DNA from: Naematelia aurantialba
Taxonomy: Eukaryota > Basidiomycota > Tremellomycetes > Tremellales > Naemateliaceae
Assembly (NCBI GenBank): GCA_021527695.1
Contig: JAKFAO010000005.1
Span: forward strand, 868,001-932,000
Direction of reading: 5' to 3'
DNA length: 64,000 nucleotides
Shown: one piece after another, positions 13,199 to 24,331 of the stretch
Layout: every line of letters begins with the position of its first letter
Position numbering within the stretch: the first letter of the stretch is position 1
Made by a program: the position numbers and the translations under genes
Notes under the pieces: model-generated
What the model was told of the DNA's origin: nothing
Seen by the model: only the letters and a program-made list of their open reading frames with translations
Databases searched by the model: none

Positions 13199-14721
13199 AT
13201 GCCCAGAGCAGCCAAAGCAGCAAAACCTCGACACGACCCGCTACACGTCGAACTCGAGCAGGACGATGTCCATCGTCGACTTGGGCGGGTGCGGCAGCCT
13301 GGAAAGAGGCGGGGAAAGCACGATGCGGAGGGAGAGGAGGAGGCGCTAGCCGAGGATGCGAGGACGTCGAAGCGGATTTTGGATCTGGCGCGGGAACAGC
13401 AGGATGAGATTGCGGCTGAGAACGAGGAGGAATGGGAGGACGAAGAGCCGTGCGTGTCGTTTTGCCATCCCAGCTTGTGTACTCTTCTGTAGTATACCCA
13501 AGTCGCTGATGACACCTTGTGTCTAGATTACGCACACGAGAGCGGATAGAGACTCCGGACGAGGAGGACGAGGATGGAGAGATCGACGGCGATGTATCGG
13601 GCGACGATGCCGAGCTGGTAAGTGCAAGACGAGTGGTTTGCGCTGATAGCAGCAAATCGACCCGTCAGATCATGCGACATTAGATGCGCTTGGAGGGGGC
13701 GGCAGGACGTTAGCGGATCTCATTTTCAGTCAGATGAACCAGGGGCCACAAGTCGACGAGGTGCCCGATGACGTACCTCCTGATCCCCGTGCAGGCCTCA
13801 ACCCAAAGGTCATTGAGGTGTACACCAAGTGAGTTGCCAGGCCGAGACGGCCAAACTGACTGGCAGAGTCGGGTACTTGCTCTCGCGGTACAAGTCCGGC
13901 CCCTTACCCAAAGCACTGAAAATCCTCCCCTCCCTTCCCCACTGGGCCCAGCTCCTCGCGCTCACTGAGCCTATCAAGTGGACTCCGCACGCCACGTACG
14001 CTTGCACAAAGATCTTTGTCTCGAACCTCAAGCCGTCCGAGGTCCGCGTGTTCCTCGAAGGGGTCTTGCTCGACCAGTGCCGAGAGGACATGCGGAGTAA
14101 CGGCGGCAAACTCAACGTGCACCTCTACGAAGCGTTGAAAAAGTCGCTGTACAAGCCAGCAGCCTTCTTCAAGGGCATCCTGTTCCCCTTGTGCGAGGTA
14201 GGTTGTCGAATTTACCGTTTTGAATGTTTGTTGATGGTTCAGACGGCATGTTCACTCAAGGAAGCGGCAATCGTCGCATCCGTCCTGTCTCGCGTCTCAG
14301 TGCCCGTCCTCCACTCTGCCGCTGCCCTGCTTCGCCTGGCTTCGATGGATTACTCGGGCCCAAATTCCCTCTTCATCCGCATCCTCCTCGACAAAAAGTA
14401 TGCTCTGCCGTACAAGGTCGTCGACGCGCTTGTATTCCACTTTATCCGGCTCGCCAACTCGCCACGAAGCAGAACAGGCGAGGACAAGCTCCCGGTCCTC
14501 TGGCACCAGAGCCTGCTCGTCTTCACGCAAAGGTGAGTTTCCCCAGCCAGGACACCGCTGATATCAGATACGGCTCGGACCTCACGCCCGATCAAAAAGA
14601 TGCGCTGCTGGACGTGATCAGAGCGCGACCGCACCCGACCATCAGTGCGGAGATTCGGCGCGAGATTGTCAACTCTGTCGAGCGCGGTGCACCACGGCCA
14701 GACGACGTGGCGATGGAGTGA
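13199..14721 (+). CDS. ENP1: Bystin / Enp1, 40S ribosome biogenesis factor
   Basis: Component of late pre-40S particles, needed for 20S pre-rRNA processing and export. Exons 13199-13449, 13527-13617, 13653-13828, 13867-14197, 14243-14532, 14568-14721 give 430 aa, normal for the family. The N-terminal third is charged and acidic (EEWEDEEP, TPDEEDEDGEIDGD). The conserved bystin domain runs from about residue 165 to the end: KVGYLLSRYKSGPLPKALK, THATYACTKIF-like, MDYSGPNSLFIRILLDKKYALPYKVVDALVFHF, and LPVLWHQSLLVFTQRYGSDL. The last motif is the family hallmark. The ATG at 13199 is the only one that keeps the basic N-terminus (MPRAAKAAK). Confidence 0.96.
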
Positions 14722-15101
14722 CCATGGCCCCTTTCAAACCTTTGATGACATGTATATGTGCGAGATGTGCGAGACGGCGTGCAAGGCAGGACGCGCCGAG
14801 GCGTCTCTCCGACCCGCCGGCGATACGCTGTCCTCGATAACCTTTCCAATAACCTTTCCCAATCAACTGATCGCAGAAAAGGCAAAATAGCAGAGAAAAC
14901 AAACAAATAATCACGAAAAGTCACGTGGCGTGTGTCAACAAAAATAATTGGGAAAACGCGTCCAGCCGCCAAATAACCCATACCCCGGCTCTCTTTCTTT
15001 CTTTCCCTCCCTCTTCTTTCTTTCTTTCCTTCTGTGTGCACAGTAACAAAGCCATTTACTAATCACTCGTTTCAATCCCTCTTTACATCTCTCTCGTCAC
15101 C
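14722..15101. promoter_or_regulatory. Upstream region of the YABBY-like gene with a CACGTG box
   Basis: The 380-base gap carries CACGTG at 14922-14927, 180 bases before the ATG. A pyrimidine-rich run of CTTTCTTTC type follows at about 14990-15030, typical of a fungal core promoter. No gene is seen. Confidence 0.4.
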
Positions 15102-15785
15102 ATGCCTCGTGAGTACGGCGACAGAACGTACAGTACATGCTGACAGCCCCTCGCTAACCCCCTCTCTTGAATCTCGTGTGGCTTGCTGCTTGTCACGACT
15201 GAAATCACGCGCGCCTGTTTATCCATAATAAACCGCCATCTCCCGGCCACGATTGTTTTCTGTTCCTCGGGCGATCGGATGATACGTCCCTCTGCTCGTA
15301 TTACATCTACACCTTGTAGCCAAGAAGAGTGAGTGGTGGCCGCCACATGCACGTCATTTCAATCTGGACCCGTCCTGACGCGTCGTGCAACAGCCGAAAC
15401 CGCCCCAAAGAAGGCTGCTGCCAAGAAGGGCGCTGGAAAGCCCTCTGCTTAGTGAGTCGTCCGAGATAACGGCACACCCTGTTCCGGACCCCATTGACGT
15501 GGCCCAGCAACGAGTACATGAAGGTCCAGCTCGCCAAGCTCAAGGCAGACCAGGAGAAATCTGGAAAGAAGGCTGATCACAAGGTAAGATGACGCTCTGT
15601 TATGCATACTGACCGTGCAGGAAAACTTCAGGAAGGTCGCTCAGATGTGGGCCACTGCGTGAGTCTGACCGCTTGGTGCAACGCTGACGCCTAGACCGGA
15701 AAACCCCGTTCGTAAAACATGCCTTTCAGGGCTTTGGGAGCCGAGTTGAAGCTGACTATGACCTGTGCAGAAGAACAAGAAGTAA
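15102..15785 (+). CDS. Small YABBY/HMG-box-like protein
   Basis: A 68-residue basic protein in six exons: 15102-15108 (7 nt), 15394-15451, 15508-15583, 15621-15658, 15695-15707 (13 nt), 15771-15785. A Lys/Ala-rich N-terminus (APKKAAAKKGAGK) precedes PSAYNEYMKVQLAKL, then HKENFRKVAQMWATAPENP. This pattern resembles the helix-loop-helix of plant YABBY domains and of HMG boxes (PSAYNxFxKxEIxxxK, then HxExFxxAAxxWxxxP). Such proteins are probably DNA-bending or chromatin-associated, but the function is not known from this sequence. The first intron (285 nt) is about five times the local norm and begins after only 7 coding bases, so alternative upstream exons are possible. The last intron uses a GTTCGT donor. 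Confidence 0.8.
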
Positions 15786-16051
15786 CGCGCGAGACTTTGG
15801 TAATCTGGGACTTGGTGGAGATGTATTGGAGTCTGATATTTGAACCGTGATACCCCTACGTAGTGAAGCATGCAGGGTTGTACGCGTCGGTGACGGATTC
15901 AAAGTGGAGTACGAGGTTGATAACCCCCCTCTGGTGTCACCGTGCGGGGCTCTCGGAGGGCCCCAGGTCGCCGCTGGGTGGGTCTTGGCTCGTGTTTAAA
16001 TTTCTCACAATCGCACCTGTGCCATCCATCCAACACACCGCGCAAAGGCCA

Positions 16052-18640
16052 ATGTCCAACTATCCGCACTCGTCCTCTCTCGCAGCGTCTCTGTCGTCGT
16101 CTCCATACGGTAAGGCACATTTGTGTGGATGCAGCTGAATTTCCGCCAGCCGTTCAGAGCAATCTCGAGACTCTTATCAGTCGTTCTCGTTCCCATCCAC
16201 ATCCTCGGCGTACTTCCGAGCTTGAAGATCCTCTGCCCCATGGCGTCGCTCCTAGCCACCGATCCCCTCGTATAAGCACGATCCAAGAAGTGCTCGATAA
16301 TGAGGCGGCTATCCTCCTTGACGTGGAAGACGACCACGATGAGCGGTCTGCGCTCCTGTCTCATCGGCAATCACGGAGCAGCCGGCGGAAATCGTATGGC
16401 ACAGCCGAGGCGCATGGGTCGCGCATCTCCCGCCTCGATAGCACGCCTGCGCGGAGTGGCAGCTCCCGGTCGCGCTCAAAGGCGCGCACGCCGCCTCGGA
16501 ATGGCAGAGTCAAGGCGCACAAGGAACACAGCGGCGAACACGAGTCTGGCACAGGTGATGACAGCGATCATCGACGTGGTCGGCCGTCCGAGTCACGGCC
16601 GCTGAGCAGGGCCTCGTCCCCCGTCACTTCGCAGCGCACCAGCTCGATCCGGTTCCGACGAACGTCCATAGCCACACGCTTGGCGGACGATTCGTCGGGC
16701 GAAGAGGAGGACGACGTCGCGCGCGGTATGATTGCGGCCGGGGGAGGGGCGATGTTTGGCGGCCGCCCAGGCCCCGGCATGCCCCCAGGTGCAGGCGTCA
16801 TGGACCTCGATCCCGTTGAAGAACTTGACGCAGACGATCTCGAGGTCCCCACCGATGCGCAGGGCCTAGAGGTGCGAGAATGGACCGAGGCTCTAAGGGT
16901 AGGTTGTATTAGCGAGCATGGCTGACCAACAGGCCGAAATTCCCCTGCTGATCCGCTCTGCCATCCCGGTGTTCTTCACGCAAATGGCAGAGTGGTCGCT
17001 CGTCCTCGCGTCCACAGTCTCGATCGGTCATCTCGGCACCACCGACCTCGCTGCCGCGACACTCTCATCCATGACCGCCGCCGTGTCGTCCTTCTCCATC
17101 CTCCAGGGGCTCGCTACAGCCCGTGAGTGATCCTGCCTACACGGCTGATACCAGTCGACACGCTTCTGCCCGCTGCATGGACCTCTTCAGACCCGTCTCG
17201 TGTCGGTCTCTGGACCCAGCGAATGTGAGTACAGCAACTGGGCAACAGCTGACTTTCAGGTCTGTTGTCATTGCTTTTTCTATGGTATGATTGCGCTTTG
17301 ACAAGGCTCATGATAGATCCCGATGTTCGTCTTATGGTGGAACGTCAAAGGCATTCTCCTTGCTCTCGGCCAAGGTGAGCACATTCTAGATCTCCGTTGA
17401 TTCCGCAGCGCCCGACGTCGCCGACAAGGCTGCTTTGTACCTGCGATACCTCTCTATCGGCATTCCCGGGTACGGCGGCAACGTTGTTGTGAAAAAGTAA
17501 GGCCGTGGGGACGCCACGCTGACGACAGATATCTTCAAAGTCAGAACCTCATGCATATCCCTACATACATCCTCTTCATCGTCGCTCCAATCAATCTCGT
17601 CATGAACTGGCTTCTGGTGAGTCAGGCCCATCGGCACCACTGACGTCAGGTTTGGGGACCGGATGCTATTCGACTTGGTTTTGTCGGTGGCGCCGTGGCG
17701 ACTGCCATCAGCTACAACCTGACTGTAAGTCTAGCCCTTGACACCGCTCATGTCAGTTTGTGCTCGCAACGACCTGGGCCTTGATGTATGGTCCCCGCGA
17801 GGCTTTCCACCCGATCAAATTCAAGCACACGTTCTCCAAGCTCGGGACGTGTACCTCTCTCGGTCTGGCGGGCACCATCATGGTATGCACCACTTTCTCG
17901 CAACGCTGATGCCAGTTATCGTCCGAGTGGTGGGCATGGGAGGTGTGCGCACTCGCGGCGTCGTACCTCGGTCCGACGACATTGGCGGCGCAGTCCGTCG
18001 TCCTCTCCACTGCATCAACATTCTACCAGGTCCCAGCGGCACTCGGCGTCGCCAGTGCGGTTCGATGTGGCAATTTGCTCGGTGCAGGTCGAGGCTGGGA
18101 AGCCAAATGGGCGAGCCGAGCGAGCATGATGGTCGGCGTGGTTTTCGCCGTTCTCAACAGGTAAGCTTGCACTCTTGCTCGGCTGACGACAGTGTCATAT
18201 TGCTTGCTGCGCGCAAAAACTGGGGCTACCTGTTCAACTCGGACCCTGAAGTGATTATGATTGTCGCCCAGATCCTCCCGTTTATTGCCCTGTTCCAAAT
18301 CACCGACGGTGTAGCCGCGACGACCGGCTCCATTCTGCGTGCGCTCGGCCTGCACACGACTGGAGCGCTCATCAACCTCACGTCATACTACATCATCGGG
18401 CTGCCGTTTGGGCTCTGGCTCTGCTTTTCCGAGCACAGTCATCTCGGGCTCGTGGGTATCTGGATGGGCTTGAGCGTCGCGCTGGGCTACGCCAGCCTGG
18501 TCAGCGTCGTGCTTGTCTGGAGAGCAAACTGGGTCCGGGCGGTCGAACGCGTGAGAGAGAGGTTGGGCCTCGGTGCGTTTGGCGAGATTGGTGAAGACGG
18601 CAAGTGGGGCTCGCAGGCCTCGGTCAGGCCAGAGGTCTGA
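16052..18640 (+). CDS. MATE-family multidrug/toxin extrusion transporter
   Basis: Membrane antiporter that exports cations, drugs or metabolites. Twelve exons: 16052-16109, 16150-16898, 16933-17122, 17155-17224, 17260-17284, 17317-17374, 17409-17496, 17529-17616, 17650-17724, 17757-17882, 17916-18160, 18193-18640 (739 aa). Residues 1-269 are an unusually long Ser/Arg-rich, predicted disordered cytosolic tail. The MATE core follows: EIPLLIRSAIPVFFTQMAEW as helix 1, ASTVSIGHLGTTDLAAATL, the helix 7 region with AASYLGPTTLAAQSV, STASTFYQVPAALGVASAVRCGN, and a terminal hydrophobic block. Hydrophobic segments fit twelve helices. The substrate cannot be inferred. All phases agree across eleven introns, so the model is solid; the ATG at 16052 is less certain. 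Confidence 0.92.
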
Positions 18641-18993
18641 TGCAGGTGGACTGTTGTGTGGCGAGACGGAAATCCTTTCACGGTGGAGGCAAAACACAAA
18701 TATTATCGCGGTAGAGACGGGGTTTTCTGAAATAGGGCTGTCTAGATCTCATAAATGCATAGAAGAATGAAGGGACGGATAGGGCTGCGTCCACGCCCAC
18801 CGCGCCCGACTTGAGCTGCATGACAAGTGCCCTGCTGGGCTGGCAGGACGTTTAGCAACGTCACAGCCTATGCAGTTCGCCACCCGAGGTCAAGTGGAGG
18901 CCACGCGAGCTGCGTATACAAAGACGACGAACGACGACGCTCTAATACAAACTCGAGGTGTCTGTCTTGACATCTGTGGGCATTGCAGCAAAC
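18641..18993. promoter_or_regulatory. MATE-SDS22 intergenic region
   Basis: About 350 bases, holding the MATE 3' end and the SDS22 upstream region. I see no repeat, no recognised box and no supported open frame. Confidence 0.3.
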
Positions 18994-21272
18994 ATGTCGG
19001 AACAGGATACAGCAGCTACAACAGCCGTAGAGGCTACAGAGGCTACAGCAGCTGAAGGGGCTGCAGACACAGCGGCAGACCAACAAGGCCAGGTGGCCGG
19101 CTCAAAACCACGCGCGAGACTTGGGCCGACCGAAATCGTGTACCTCCCAGCGTCGGATTCCGAGGGCGAGGAAGATGAGGATGTGGCTGATGCCGATGGG
19201 CAGGAGCCTGATGCGGATATCCTGGACACTTATCCTCTCGATACCGAGGTGAGACTAAAGCTTATTCTGGCACTCTGTGCCTTCACCTCTCGTATTCCCT
19301 TGCCTCTCGCCTTCGTGTGGCTCGAGTTGGTCGTGGCGGCACTTTTCCTCCTGTCATGTCGTATCTGGGAGGCAAGTCGAAGGCCCAGGAAGCAAGAAGT
19401 GTTGAGGCAGGGGGTTTGGGATATAAGACGACGGCTCTGGGAGCAAGAGGTTTGTAGGCCCGGAGTTTGGGATGTCGACGACGGTTCTGGGAGCGCTCTC
19501 AAGGCTTGGAGGCAAGGAGACATCGTCTAGTGTCGAGGAGCTGGGAGGCACGGCGTTTGGGAGCAAGCAGCGTACCTGCAGGCAAGCTAACTCCGCCCTT
19601 CTAGGACCTGCAACTCCATCACCTCCGCCTCAAGACGTCCTCACTCGTCCCTCTTCAACTATCGCGATTCGGTGCCCACCTGAAACGCTTGTGTCTGCGG
19701 CAAAACGAGATCACCTCGCCAATCCCGCCCGAGGCGCTTACGGGCCTGACCGAGCTGGAAGAGCTGGACTTGTATGATAATCGTCTTGGACCGACCGTGG
19801 CAGACGAAGAGCTGGTCGGCTGCTGTAACGTTTCGTGAGTTGCCGTTGGTCTCCCAGCATCACCACACTTTTCCCCAAGATCCATTCTCACAGAATCAAC
19901 ACTTCACCGCCCGAAGAGAGGCCCGTGCAACCCCATGGCCTGCATTGCGTGCAAACGCAAGCTGGGGGGGGGGGAGGGAAGGGAAGGGTTGCATATGGCT
20001 CAGGGCAGCGAAGTGCCAGTGCGTTGCTGATGCATCGGGCAGATCACTCGACTTGTCATTCAACAACCTCCGGCACGCACCCACGCTGCCGAGCCTCGGT
20101 AGAGTCAAAGTCCTGTACCTCGTACAAAACAAGATTTCGCGGATAGAGCCGGGTGATCTCGATTGGTGTAGAGGGACTATCACGAGTCTGGAGCTGGGAG
20201 GCAATCGGCTGCGGGTAGGTCCCGTCCTCCTGCGATCCCTTGAAGACATGCCCTCCATTCCCAATTCCTCCCTCCATTCTCCGATTCCTCCCTCCATCCC
20301 CAGGTCCTCCCTCCATCCCCAATTCCTCCCTCTGTCCGCCGATTTATCCCCTGACAACACGGCGGCAAGCGCAAGGGCGCAGCTGACGACCCGGTCAGGT
20401 GATCCAGAATCTGGAAAAGCTGACCCTGCTCGACGAGCTATGGCTGGGCAAGAACAAGATCCGCTCGCTCGAGGTTCGGCATCGCATCTAGCAGCGCGAG
20501 CAAGGTGCCAGCGCTGATGAGAGCAATTTAGAACCTATCGACATTCGCCAACCTCAAGATCCTGTCGATACAGTCAAACCGCATAACGCGGATTCAGGGC
20601 CTCGAGGCGCTCGGTAACCTCGAGGAGCTGTATCTGAGCCAGAACGGGCTGGAGCGCATCGAGGGGCTGGAGAGTAATGTTGGTTGGCGCTTGCCTGTTC
20701 TGCACCTGCACCTGCACCCTTCCACTCCCAGATGCATTTCACTGAAGCGTGCAACTGACCGCCTGCAGACCAAGCTGAAAACTCTGGACATTGGCAACAA
20801 CAGCATCAAGCAGATCGAGGGGATATCGCACCTGGCGCAACTGGAAGAGTTTTGGGTGAGCGCCTTCTGGGTCCGCAAACCCATTTCTGCCAAAACCCCA
20901 TTGAAGTAGAAACTCGTCTCAACGCAACCTCGTCTCAGGGCGTCGTCTTAGGCGCCCCTCGTTGGTGCTCGAGGTTCGAGACGATGCTGACTCCAGCAGG
21001 CGAGTTACAACCAGATTGCCGACCTGCAGGCACTAGACAGCCAGCTCGCGCCGCTGGCCAACCTAGAAACAGTGTACCTCGAGGGCAATCCGTGCCAGAC
21101 AAACGACATGGCAGGGTACAGGCGCAAGATCATCCTCGCGTTGCCGCAGGTCAAGCAGATCGACGCGACGTGAGTGCCGCGCTCGGCGTAGCGGCATGCG
21201 GCGTGTGGCGTGGGGCTTGCGCCGTCCCGAGTCGGTCAATGTGCTGACGTGGGCAGGTTCGTCAGGGTATAA
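18994..21272 (+). CDS. SDS22: Leucine-rich-repeat regulator of protein phosphatase 1 (Sds22)
   Basis: PP1 regulatory/maturation subunit made of SDS22-type LRRs; acts with Glc7/PP1 in mitosis. Exons 18994-19248, 19605-19834, 20043-20214, 20399-20473, 20532-20678, 20769-20855, 21000-21169, 21257-21272 (16 nt) give 383 aa. An acidic N-terminus (ASDSEGEEDEDVADADG) precedes about ten 22-residue repeats such as LTELEELDLYDNRL, LDELWLGKNKI, LKILSIQSNRI, LEELYLSQNGL and LKTLDIGNNSI. The LRR cap is LETVYLEGNPCQ...YRRKIILALPQVKQIDAT. Introns 4 and 5 have GTTCGG and GTTGGT donors. Intron 1 (356 nt) holds degenerate repeats of a GGAGGCA/GTTTGGGA kind, and intron 3 holds a pyrimidine minisatellite. Convergent with hapX. 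Confidence 0.95.
20251..20334. repeat. Pyrimidine minisatellite in SDS22 intron 3
   Basis: Five to six imperfect copies of a 13-16 base CCTCCATTCCC(A)ATT unit, all within the 184-nt intron between the CTGCGG exon end and GTGATCCAG. The strand asymmetry (C/T only on plus) resembles an expanded polypyrimidine tract. Confidence 0.8.
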
Positions 21273-21624
21273 CGTATCGTACAGATGTAAGCTATCTATA
21301 CCATGTAACATCTTGCTACTGTATTTGCAGTCTCAGTCCATAACGTGCACAATTCGTACCCTACAGTAACAACCCGGGTCCTTGGCCATCATAACGACCT
21401 CATGCACCTCGCCACCTTGCCACCGTACCACAGGCTGCCGTTCTCACGCCATGCTGAAACATCCCACAGACAGCTATCCATTCTACACTTGTCAATGTTG
21501 TCATCACTATATCACATATTGGTACGATGGTCCTTGTCGCCGTCTCTATCGCTGTTTTGTCTTCCGTCTGCAGCTGCACCTTGCTCTCTTTATTGTCGTC
21601 GGCAGCTACATCTGCAAGTCCTAC
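21273..21624. other. SDS22-hapX convergent gap
   Basis: About 350 bases between two stop codons on opposite strands. Presumably 3' UTRs; no gene or repeat seen. Confidence 0.3.
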
Positions 21625-24331
21625 TCATTCCGCCCGCAACCGCTTGTTCTGCCGCGCCTCATCTACAGGCGACGGCGCCGGCGTCGAATCGAGCAACCTG
21701 AGCGCATCGCGCACCGCGCTCGTCTCGACCTTCATCCGCCGCTTCTTGCTGGCTGGCGCTGGCGCCGTCGCAGACACCGTGGGGTCCACATGCACCACAG
21801 GCGACGATCCGGCGTGCTCTTGTGCATTTGCATCTGTGTGCTCAGGTCGTGGACTGCCGTGATTAGAGAGGTCTTCAGCAGGTGTCCGGCGCGCCACGAC
21901 GTCTGCCAGTAGGCTTAGTGATGCGAAGCGGGCATTGGGGTGTGCCTAACGAGCCACATCAGCGAGAATTCCGAAGGCGCTGGCAGAACTTGTATCTCCT
22001 CAGACGTCTGGTGCATCCCTGGATTTTATCCAACACTGGATCAGAGGCAACGTGACGATGCAGAGTGAAGGTGGAAGATTGTGATGCAGGTTGCAGAACC
22101 CACCTTGAGAGCCTTCCACGCCTCGTCGGCCCGCATGGTGTCTTCCAGTTCCTGGGGAGAGCAGAGGATCGAGTCAATGTGCATGCAATTACCCGGACAA
22201 CTCGATGCCGTCCCCGGCGGCGACGAAGAGGGAGACACCAGCGACGAAGACGATGATGTTGATGACGATGACGCCGCCGGTGCCGGGTGCTCAAACAGGT
22301 TTTCGCAGAACTCGCGGCCTGGATCATCAGCCTTACCCTGCCAGAAAGCCAGAATAATTTAGGCAAGAGAGGAGATATTCTGAGTTTGGAAGAGGCAGAG
22401 GGACCTAAACCCAAGCTCACCAAACGAGTCGTTTCTGCATGCTTCGCAATTGCGAGGATCACCAGTACACACCGGCTCCGTTGCGGGCCCTATTGCCCAG
22501 ATACTCGGCTTGGGTTTACCAGTGCGCTTGAGGCGCAAGGGCACTGAGTCGGCGCTGCTCACGGTGGTAGCGGTAGCGGCGGCCACGGCCACGCTGGTAG
22601 AGGAAGGCTTCAAAGGCGACGAGGAGACCGTCTTACAGGCGCAAAAGTCACCTGATGTGCACAGACCACATCCCAGCTCCATTGACGAGATGTCCGGCTT
22701 GACCTCGTCGGGCTCCATTTCGTATGCTCGCCCAAAACGTCCATGCACGCCTCCCTCGCCTATGTGATCATGGCCTTGGTTGTCAGTGCGGTAGTGATCG
22801 TGGTCGGGCGAATGATCCTCAACGGCGGCGCACAGGCACTCGTCCTCCGACTGGCACACGCCACAGTGGGGCACGTCGGCCATCGCCCGCGCGGCGAGGG
22901 TGAGCACCGACAGTCGCGGTGTCACTTGTGGCTGCGACTGCGACAGCGGGGTAGCGGGAGATGACGCATTGGTGATGGGCTGCTGGCACGGGCAGTCTGG
23001 GTCTGGGTCGGGGCAGATGGGGCACTCTGCCAGCGGTCTCGTCTGACGGGCCAAGGGCGCCGCTGGTAGAGCCGGATGGGGCCGGATAGATGAGGTGGAC
23101 GAGCGAGGCCGCGAAGTCGAGGTCGAGGGCATTACAACAGGCGAAGAACGTCGGCTGCCGTCGACCTGGACCTGGACCTGGATCTGGAGTTTGGAGATGG
23201 TGTTCACCATCCCGGCGCGCTCGGCGTCCCACTGGTCCTTGTCTGCGGCGAGTTGCTCTCGCAACCGCGACATTTCCAGCTTCATGCGCTCGTTGTCTGC
23301 CTTGAGCGCGCGGGCGACTTCTTGAAGCCGCACATTGGAGTGTATCTCGTCCGCCTCGTATGCGCGCAGCCGCTCTTCGAGGGTTGCGATGTAGTCTGTC
23401 TTGCGAGCGCGGTGTGCGCGCTGAGAGAGCCGGTTTTGAGATTGCCGTTTCTGTTGATCAGCATGTCGGCAAGGCAGGCAGAGACGAGAGGCGAGGGCAG
23501 AGACGAATGCAAAAACAGGAGATGAGGGAGGAAGCAACGGACGAGGGAGGGAGGGAGGGACGAAGGAAGGAAGGAAGGAAGGAAGGAAGGAAGGAAGGAA
23601 GGAAGGAAGGAAGGAAGGAAGGAAGGAAGGAAGGAAGGAAGGAAGGAAGGAAGGAAGGAAGGAAGGAAGGAAGGAAGGAAGGAAGGAAGGAAGGAAGGAA
23701 GGAAGGAAGGAAGGAAGGAAGGAAGGAAGGAAGTGTCAAGAAAAGAACTCACATTGTCCGGCTCCTCGCACGAGACCTTTCGCCCCGGCTTGGCGCGCTC
23801 AGGCAACACCCACTCCTTGCTGGGCTTTGCGAACACCTTGCCAGCAGACGACGACGTGTCTTTGCTCGATATCCCCATGGGCGCTACGGGTGCCATGGCG
23901 TGTGGTGCGTGCGGTACTGAAGACGTGGGTGTGGCGGTGTGGGAAGACGCGGCGTGTTTCGCGGCTGTATGAGATGGCGCGGGGGCTGTATGGGAGGAGG
24001 CGGTGTGCGATGCGGCGGTTTGGGAGTGGGCGGCGGTGCTGGTGGTGGGTGGCGACGAGTGAGGAACTCCGGCCGAAGAGGATGCGGCGGTTATGGATAG
24101 GCGCGACGAGAGTGTTGATGGTCTGGTGGGCGTGGGTGTCGACGTCGCTGTCGATGCCGAAGGACCAGACAAGACGTCGACAGCGGTGCTGGAGGGGGCA
24201 CGTTTCACGACTGTGGCGGAGGCCTGGACGGGGCGACTGGTCTTGACGACTGGTGGTCGGGACGTACTAGCGCGCGAGTACAGCGCTTGCGGTGACGGCT
24301 GCAGTTGCGGGAACGCCAGCGCGACCGACAT
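21625..24331 (-). CDS. hapX: HapX iron-responsive bZIP regulator
   Basis: CCAAT-binding-complex partner that reprograms iron use. Exons 24331-23753, 23450-22421, 22318-22104, 21945-21625 give 714 aa. The N-terminus is Ser/Thr/Ala-rich. The Hap4-like contact motif KEWVLPERAKPGRK sits at about residues 172-185, just before intron 1. The bZIP basic region QSQNRLSQRAHRARK (Ser where Ala is usual) and a heptad region follow from residue 194. Four Cys-rich clusters come next: CPICPDPDPDCPC, CGVCQSEDECLC, CGLCTSGDFCAC, and CTGDPRNCEAC with the downstream FCENL/CPGNC. Motif, bZIP and Cys clusters in this order define HapX and imply sensing of both low and high iron. Intron 2 acceptor was chosen at 22319 because only it keeps the frame (SFG/REFCENL). 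Confidence 0.95.
23562..23733. repeat. (GAAG)43 microsatellite inside hapX intron 1
   Basis: A perfect 172-base run of the tetranucleotide GAAG on the plus strand (CTTC on the coding strand). It fills more than half of the 302-nt intron (23752-23451) that separates the Hap4-like motif from the bZIP basic region. Confidence 0.98.

Noticed and set aside
16005..16370. Minus-strand open frame opposite the MATE N-terminus
   Set aside because: It is the shadow of the Arg/Ser-rich sense exon; sense phases are consistent over eleven introns.
20960..20985. tRNA-like B-box (GGTTCGAGAC)
   Set aside because: There is no matching A-box, acceptor stem or cloverleaf around it, and it lies in an SDS22 intron.
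23458..23739. Frames encoding long FLPS or EGRK repeats
   Set aside because: They are translations of the (GAAG)43 microsatellite inside the hapX intron, not a repeat protein.
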